DNA of 64,000 bases from contig CM121341.1 in assembly GCA_051530055.1 (NCBI GenBank), positions 13,950,001 through 14,014,000 of the forward strand, read 5' to 3'. Positions within the stretch are counted from its first letter, which is position 1, and every line of letters starts with the position of its first letter. The notes beneath the pieces are model-generated. The model was not told the origin of the DNA and did not search any database. It saw nothing but the letters and a program-made list of their open reading frames with translations. Positions 57,730-64,000 of the stretch are shown one piece after another. The DNA comes from Neoechinorhynchus agilis (lineage: Eukaryota > Acanthocephala). A program made the position numbers and the translations under genes.

Positions 57730-58105
57730 TTCTCGACAATTCGAATTTATTTCTTATTGATGTGAATTAACACTTTCCGCGGTCGGAGAAATTTTGTTTT
57801 ACATCAGAGAAATGATATAACCACTGCCCCGAATCCCTGTTTCAGGGTCAAAGGGTTCGAATCCACGATCGACAATGACGTACAACCAGAGGTGACGAAA
57901 TACCGCTGAAGGGAGGAAACTCACTGATGAGTCCCGCCTCCTGGAGGTATCTGAGGATCCGGAGAAATGTACGAACTCTTAACGTTTCATCAGAGTTTAA
58001 ACGGTTATATCACGTCTCTGATGTAAAAGAAAATTTCTCCGACCGCTGAAAGAGCTAATTCACATCAATAAAAAAAGAAATATATACATGCGGTCGGAAA
58101 AATCA
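57730..58105. mobile_element. Inverted-repeat element with tRNA-like core
   Basis: The arms 57754-57822 and 58003-58071 pair over 69 positions with about six mismatches, and weaker similarity continues outward to a GCGGTCGGAAA block. The interior holds a B box (GGTTCGAATCC near 57859) and the SINE body with CTCACTGATGAGTCCCGCC, CCTCCTGGAGG and GGATCCGGAGAAATG. It is non-coding and related to the element at 19.42-19.99 kb. Confidence 0.75.
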
Positions 58106-58358
58106 GCTGACAATGCAACAAATGATAATTCCAATTTAGGAAAATTTTTATTTTCCTTTAATGAAAAGTAAATTTGGTTGGCTTTTAAAGAAATTCTACT
58201 TAGTCACTTAATACTCTTCGCTCGTTCTTTATAATATTTCTTTTCTCAACAAGTTAAATTTAGAAAAGTATGAAATTCCTTTCCTGTAAAATACGGTTTA
58301 ATTTGCTGCACAGTTCTAAATATAAGTGATTTAGGTATTTTTAACCTAGAATTTATAT

Positions 58359-61300
58359 TTACTGCAACCTGACAATTTCGCCAATTGTGCAACTGTCACA
58401 ATTGATTTTTAATGTTCCATCGCTGATAATAGTTTCGCTAAAAATCGAAATGTTCCAAGAAATTCGCATTTTCAAGGCTGACCTAAAAATATATTCCCGA
58501 TGTTTAATCGAAGCAAGAATCGTCAGATTGTTATTGAATGTCAAATCTCTTTTGCGAGATAAAGGATCACAATGTTTTTCGGAACTCATAGATCTTACAT
58601 CTTGCATTTGATCAGATAATTTTCAAGAGAGCTTATTGAAAAAACCGATATGTTGGAACTGCGAAGATTCCTAAATAGTAGATAATATGGCCGCTGTATT
58701 AGAAGCGATCTTTTACAAAATTTCTAAAGACCGTAGATAAGCGAAAGTTCCATTATTGATAGTTTTTATGTTGTTGTAAGAAAGGTCTCTAAGCTAAGCA
58801 GTGAAGATTTTACAAGTTTTGTTTTTACAAAGACTTACATCTCCTTTAATTTTAATTGATTTTCCCACGGTCCTGGGAAAATAATACTAATATGATTATT
58901 GGACAGATCTCTAAATTCGAGATTATATATTTTTTGATCAACACCTCTCACATTTTCTTTAAGTTATATGCACCGCGAAATGCTCGCCCCGACACAAATA
59001 TTATCTTATTTTTTGAAAGATCTCTAAAAATATTGTGACGATGAACACGATGAAGTTAATTATCAGCTCACGCTGTTTCTAAGCTAGTGAGTTCACTGAA
59101 CCAGTTATTGTCAATAATATTAATATTGTTATTTCGAAGTATTCTAAATCCATTTTTTAACTTTTGTATTTTTTTAATCTGTTTTCAAAATAGTGAAAAA
59201 GCTTGAAATGAAATTGTTATTTTCCTGTTAATCAAATCGTATTAAATGGAAAATATTTAGCTGGAAAGCTTCACGCGAGAGGGACTAAAATGGGAAACAT
59301 TAGTTTAAGTTTAAAGGGAATTTGTTCATTATCTATATACCCTTGCGCAATAAAGTCTTGGGAACGACACAACCTTTTGACTATCATTTGAAAGAAAGTA
59401 AGTGCAAATGTTGTAAAGCAGCTTGATTGCTGGCAAGGGAGTAAAAATTGAGCATAGTTTTTAAATACCCACATAAGAAACATATTTTAAAGGAATAATT
59501 TTGCCTTGTTTTCATCTCGAATATGATTGTAAAAATTGAGATTTTTAGCGCTTAGTTTTTATTTTAGATAAAAATTCCAGGGTAGTAGACATTTATCGAC
59601 CTTAAGCTTTATTAGCTTGTACTCACAGCAATCTCAGGTTTTTGAGAGAGTTAAAACTATTGGGATGAATAAAATCAATTTGATTGTTATTTAGGTATCT
59701 AATGAAGAAATGTGTAAGGGCAAAAATTATATTAATTACATACAATTTTCGTAACCGTTTGAGATCCTTCAGCAGATTGGTTTGAATATTTTCCAGTTTG
59801 TTATAAGATAAGTCTCTAAAATCAATAAGATGATCTCGCGCCTTTAGGTTTCAATCGCTTTAGAGCTTACAGTATGGCCGTATTGTGTAGATTCGCGAGA
59901 CTGTGCACATTTATCTGGTTAATGCAATTATCGGAAAGATTCCTACGAGTTTATATGAAATGTTTCTAAGAAAACTGAATATTACAAATCCTTCAACTTC
60001 ATTGAATTTTTGAACATTTCAATTGGAACGATTGTAATCTTGTTTGAAGATAAGTCTCTGAATGGAAGAGAGCGTAAGGTTTTGAAGGTTTTTTCGACCA
60101 TCACATCTTCGACAGTTTCTTAAATTGCGAGAAAAATTTGTATTTGTCTTCACTGACTTCAACTTGTAATCTTTTATGTATATATGCTAAAAAGTTTGTT
60201 TGTTGAGAATAACCTACCTTGGTTGAAAAGCGGGCAGGATTCCAGTAGTGTAATTAATCAAGTTATTTGAGATTAAACTAAATTGCACATAAAATTTATT
60301 AAAACTGACCACACTTTTCCTCACAGTTGTCGAAGATTTCGAAGATTTATAAACGTTTGAAGCCTTAAGTGCGATATTTTGTTGTTCATTAAATTTCTAC
60401 AGGCAAAAGTAGTTCAGAGCTACAATCGAAATTTCCCACATTTTCTTAAGTTTGAGATTGTTTTCGAATTGGTACACATCGATCTGCTCAATAGCATTCA
60501 ATGACAAATCTCTTTCAGGAACCGATGAAAGTTTTCGATTTAATAAAACTTACAGCTCATTTAAATTGGTCAACTGCTTGTAGTCACTCCCCGAGAGAGC
60601 ATAAATGGCACAATTGGACAAAAATCTAAATTTAAATGTTTTGAAAAAAGTATAATGTGAATCTTTATATTGACATAGACAAAAAGTGTCTTCAGCAAAT
60701 AGCTGTCTTTGTTAGAACATAAAACAATGTTCTTGGTTTATTCTGTAAACATTATAGCAAGCATTCGGAGTAATTAGCTCATAAAACTGATGTATTCAAT
60801 TATCGACGAGGGCAAATTAATTTACGGAATTTTATCTAGAGCAAAAACACTTACAAGTTTTCAATATTAGTCGTATTCTCAAATAGGGAATCGATCAATC
60901 CGATTGGATTGTTTGAAAGATTGCTAATGCTAGAATGAGTATTGTTATTGCTACATATTCTTACAGTTCCATTAAATTTTGGAAATAATAAAATCCAAAA
61001 TTAATCATGATTCGGCTTAATTTATTGCTTGCGAGGTTCCTGCGACGAAAAATAACTCAGAGATAATTACAAAATATCACTTACAAAATAGATAGATTTC
61101 TAAGCTGATTTTTTGCGCTTAAATCTTGCGGCCTATTTAAAACAAATCAAGTAAGTCGCGTTCCCTATAAACTTACACTGATGCGTTAGGTTCAAGAGCA
61201 CACATCCAACATTTTAGTTGATTGTCGCTTAGATTTCTAGAATGATAATTTTATTAGGAGGGAATTATGATAATGAGAAATCGATATTACAGAACACGCA

Positions 61301-61597
61301 ACAGTTGATGTTCAGATAATACATCAATATCTATCGCTTCTAAATAGTTGTTGCTCAAGTCTCTAAAAAATTATATTATGTGTAGCTGCAATCGCTTTTA
61401 ACAAACTTCTTACATGAAATCAAGAGAGCTGCTGTTTATAACAAGAAGATCTTTAATTTCCGTAAGGCAATTGAAGGACAAATCACTGAAAAAATGAAAT
61501 ATTTACACTAAACATTTAAACTTACATTGATGATATACCGAGTGTGCAGGAACCAAAAGAACCAACAAATCTGCTGATTTTATTATTGCTTAGATTT
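58359..61597 (-). CDS. Leucine-rich-repeat protein, one repeat per exon
   Basis: At least 21 minus-strand exons were located, almost all in phase 2 at both ends, each coding for one typical ~24-residue LRR. From 5' to 3': 61526-61597, 61414-61485, 61291-61362, 61177-61236, 61085-61132, 60965-61039, 60855-60923, 60554-60625, 60440-60511, 60325-60396, 60218-60277, 59986-60057, 59871-59942, 59744-59815, 59627-59698, 59072-59143, 58952-59023, 58839-58910, 58717-58788, 58599-58670, and the last, 58359-58548. Most are exactly 72 nt. Repeats read like DLSNNHISII, YLNNNQIDFIHPNSF and DLSYNNIKTINNGTF. The last exon ends after a CDSC motif. No first exon with signal peptide was found, and some repeats may be missing at 60.06-60.19 and 59.15-59.62 kb. 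Such proteins are usually extracellular receptors or adhesion molecules. Confidence 0.88.
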
Positions 61598-62440
61598 CTA
61601 AAAGCGGATTGAATTCAAGGTGTTTATTGGCGCAGTCCTTAGTGCGTTAGATTCAAAACATTATCGGCCTAAACATTAATGCACATTTGTGCCTTAATTA
61701 GTGTAAGCGGCAGCGTGCCCGAATGAATTATTTTGGCGAATCCTATCTTCCTTTTTGGCACTAGCCGTAATGCGTTATAATGAAAGCATTTTGGACGTAT
61801 TAACCGTGTTCGCGTGTTCATTAATGTGGGGGGTTGCGTGCTCGAATGAATACATAGGGAGCGAATGCACTGCAGTGTGTAAGAGTGAAAATATTATCGG
61901 CGAAGGTGATCTTTTAGTGAAAAATATTGTAGAAGAAAAAGAAGTGGGTGATTTCTTGCGTTAGACTTACAATTTCTGGTAGAGTCCGGTGTTGCAACAA
62001 CGGCCACGATTTTCACTCCTGCATGACACTTGGCTAAAATATCGTAATGGTCCATCACCTACCCATGACGTGATGTTTCGTACGAGCAAACGAAATCAGT
62101 CGTGCATTGTACATATGATGCATTCATTAAACTCTGGTCACATTCGGTTATCTCATTATTGGGATTTGAGTAGCCAATCGTCGATGTTATCACCATGAAA
62201 AGTAAAGTCCTTTTTGACGGATAAATAGTCATTGCTTATGTAAATGTTGTTCGTTTGAGAGAAAGGAGTTCAGATTTGCCTTTGTCTTAGAAAAAGTTGA
62301 GAAGACTGACATTTAACGTATAACGCGTGCCTATACGTCATCAGTTTTGTTAAAATCGAGCAAACGTACCAGAACATAAACAACATAGCAAAAAATTTAG
62401 CTTATCTGTTTAAAGGTCAGTGTTCAAAAGCCAGTATCGC
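61598..62440. other. Stretch upstream of the LRR gene
   Basis: It should hold the first exon(s) of the minus-strand LRR gene, which I could not define. On the plus strand a small frame from the ATG at about 61770 to 61964 (MRYNESILDVLTVFACSLMW) is hydrophobic and then cysteine-bearing and could be a small secreted protein, but support is weak. Similar strings (CCCGAATGAATTATTTTGGCGAA and CTCGAATGAATACATAGGGA-like) occur twice about 100 bases apart. Confidence 0.3.
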
Positions 62441-62760
62441 CGATGAAACATAATCAAAGGGAACCAAATACCACTGAAGGGAGGAAACTCACTGATGAGC
62501 CCCGCCCCCTGGAGGCATATGAGGATCCGCAGGGATGCGTGCAAACTCTTAACCGTATAGGATTATTGTTTAGGTCATTACCCGGTAAATAATTTTTTTA
62601 TTGGACTTTTCGAACTTCGTCGGGTTCATCATCAGTTTGTTAGTGGTTCGAAACGTCTTTAATAAAAAATATTTAACGGTGATGATTTAAATAATCCTAA
62701 TCATCTACCCCGGTACCTCACATATAGACATTTTCTTAACCGTGTGGTTCAAGCTTTAAG
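62440..62760 (+). mobile_element. SINE-body fragment followed by PLE-like end sequence
   Basis: 62470-62545 has GGGAGGAAACTCACTGATGA, CCCCCTGGAGG and GAGGATCCGC, which match the SINE bodies at 19.84 and 57.92 kb. 62630-62720 has GGTTCGAAACGTCTTT and ATAATCC, which resemble 45.90-45.97 kb. The tRNA-like head is absent. Confidence 0.5.
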
Positions 62761-64000
62761 TGATTCAATCGCTTCCCCGACCAAGATCGGGAGACTATGT
62801 GTTCAAGGAAAATTATCAGCCTTGTAAGGGGTTATCATGTCAAAAACTTCAAAACAGAAATTAAAGGAATTTCTTAAAATGGAGAAGTCGCCTGGTCATT
62901 GGATAAATTTTCACAATTGTGAATTAATAGAAAAGTTAATGATCTTCTCAACACTCGGAGCCAAAGAATTCTCGCCATTTTCACATTCAAGGAATCGCTA
63001 AAGACCAACACAAATTCTCACCTCTCTCTCGTTAACGTCCTACTCGACAACTTTCTGTCCCGTCAACGCCCTCCTCGACAACGTCCTCTCTCGTCAAAGT
63101 CCTCTCTCGTCAAAGTCCTCTAATCAATGAACGGTGAACGAGAATCGGCCAAGTATTATGCTCTTCTTAATGTTGCACTAAAGGTATGCTTTGAACGAGT
63201 TACTGAAACTCTAAAGAGTTAATTAATTGAAGCGATGAGCACACTTAAGGATATATTGAAATGGAAGCTCTTAAAAGTGAACAGTTAGTCGAAGTCAAAA
63301 TGTGCAAAGGGAAAAAACTAACGGTCCAAAGAGGCAGACAAAGGTATCAAAGGTGAATTCTAAGAAACAGGTTAAAGGTTTACAGAAATCGGCTGGTGAA
63401 GCATCCACGAAGGAGAATTTGGTATTGGTAAATACCATCCGTATGCCAAACTCAAACGAAGATTCGTTTCCGGTGTTCAAAAGAATGCGATATTTCGACA
63501 ATTACTAGGGACTTGATGCCACCCTTAGATAGTATGATATTGTGACTGGGATAAAAGGTAACTATAGGAAAAGCGAAAGCGATTCAGCTGGAGTAACTAC
63601 TAAGAAAGCTACGGTCGAGCAAAAGGTCGAAGAAACATCTGAACGAGTAGGAGCAAGACAAAAAAGAGGAACACCATCAAAATCAATCAACGCCCGATTC
63701 ATTTCTGTACTGATACGCCTCCACCCCGACCATCATCCCTTGTTGCTCTGAATTCGCCAACCTCTCATCGCTGATCCGCCGTCTTGAAATTCTTCATAAA
63801 AGAACATCTAAAATTTGCACAACTTACTTTCCCCCTCTCACCGAATGCCTTGATACTATTTTCATTAGACAATCAAAACGCCTCTCAACCCTACCACCAC
63901 AATTTCTTCCACATATCGCCCCCTTTTCACACGAGCGCAACACTCGTAACCCTAATTCGGTTCACCCTCACTATATCTCGCACCTCCCTATATCTACGCT
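62760..64000. other. Right-edge stretch, possible LINE remnant
   Basis: 63.04-63.12 kb has short direct repeats (CTCTCGTCAAAGTC twice; CGACAA-CGTCCTC types). Lysine-rich frames at 63.30-63.75 kb share strings with 23.77-23.83 kb. From 63.75 kb to the edge a plus-strand frame (SSLIRRLEILHKRTSKICTT) reads like the C-terminal region after a LINE reverse transcriptase. I name no gene here. Confidence 0.3.

Noticed and set aside
57920-57975. CTGATGAGTCCC ... GGATCCGGAGAAATG in the SINE body as a hammerhead ribozyme
   Set aside because: The boxes are present, but the first base pair of helix II does not form (G opposite A) and the loop is long. Other copies change the first box (CCGATGAG at 19.84 kb), so it is not conserved as a ribozyme.
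1-64000. CRISPR array, operon-type bacterial system or phage
   Set aside because: No regular short repeats with unique spacers and no bacterial gene order; the spliced eukaryotic genes exclude a prokaryotic origin.

Overview
The window is nuclear DNA of an invertebrate animal. Genes are split by mostly short GT-AG introns (many 43-51 bp). Recognisable genes are ordinary metazoan ones: p47/NSFL1C, CHCHD2/10, GatB, SMARCB1/SNF5, TIMM22, beta-tubulin and the primase small subunit PRIM1. Between them lies a dense layer of old transposons. Several start codons sit directly behind a pyrimidine-rich AG (NSFL1C, CHCHD, GatB, TIMM22), and gene pairs are very tight (81 bp and 97 bp). This is what spliced-leader trans-splicing lineages such as nematodes or rotifers look like. 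I infer a small-intron invertebrate, possibly a nematode, and cannot name the species.

Layout: 1-530 is a fossil Ty3/gypsy-like Gag piece (minus). 700-2330 is a LINE of the group with a restriction-like endonuclease (RLE). 3.6-5.8 kb holds two Penelope-like element (PLE) pieces, one with a GIY-YIG domain and hammerhead-ribozyme cores. 5.9-6.13 kb is a lone RPS4 exon. 7-11.2 kb is a two-ORF LINE, followed by another PLE end. 11.5-15.4 kb is mostly non-coding and contains a perfect 161-bp inverted repeat. 15.4-16.75 kb holds NSFL1C and CHCHD2/10. 16.86-17.4 kb is a LINE reverse-transcriptase piece. 17.97-18.75 kb is claudin-like gene 1. 19.1-20 kb holds tRNA-headed, inverted-repeat-ended elements. 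21-22.9 kb is GatB. 24.9-28.6 kb is a large unidentified minus-strand gene. 30.67-34.33 kb is SMARCB1, with a satellite-like array in its second intron. 35.1-35.95 kb is claudin-like gene 2. 36.5-36.7 kb is a perfect 80-bp inverted repeat of a hammerhead-like motif. 37.16-38.6 kb is TIMM22, then beta-tubulin to 40.04 kb. 40.6-41.2 kb is a single-pass membrane protein (minus). 42.13-45.28 kb is PRIM1. 46.1-46.4 kb is a small secreted protein (minus). 46.6-47.7 kb is an RTE LINE piece. 49.6-54.4 kb is a second RTE LINE interrupted by an RLE LINE. 54.5-56.1 kb holds small unidentified genes. 56.85-57.3 kb is a LINE endonuclease piece (minus). 57.7-58.1 kb is another tRNA-like inverted-repeat element. 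58.36-61.6 kb is a minus-strand leucine-rich-repeat gene with one repeat per exon. The rest is repeats and unassigned sequence.

The host genes do not form one pathway: they cover chromatin remodelling, DNA priming, mitochondrial import and translation, ubiquitin/p97 adaptors and the cytoskeleton. The most interesting signals are the hammerhead-like RNA motifs tied to PLE ends and scattered over about 50 kb, the LRR gene whose symmetric phase-2 exons each encode one repeat, and the two claudin-like paralogs that share base-for-base identical blocks inside diverged sequence.
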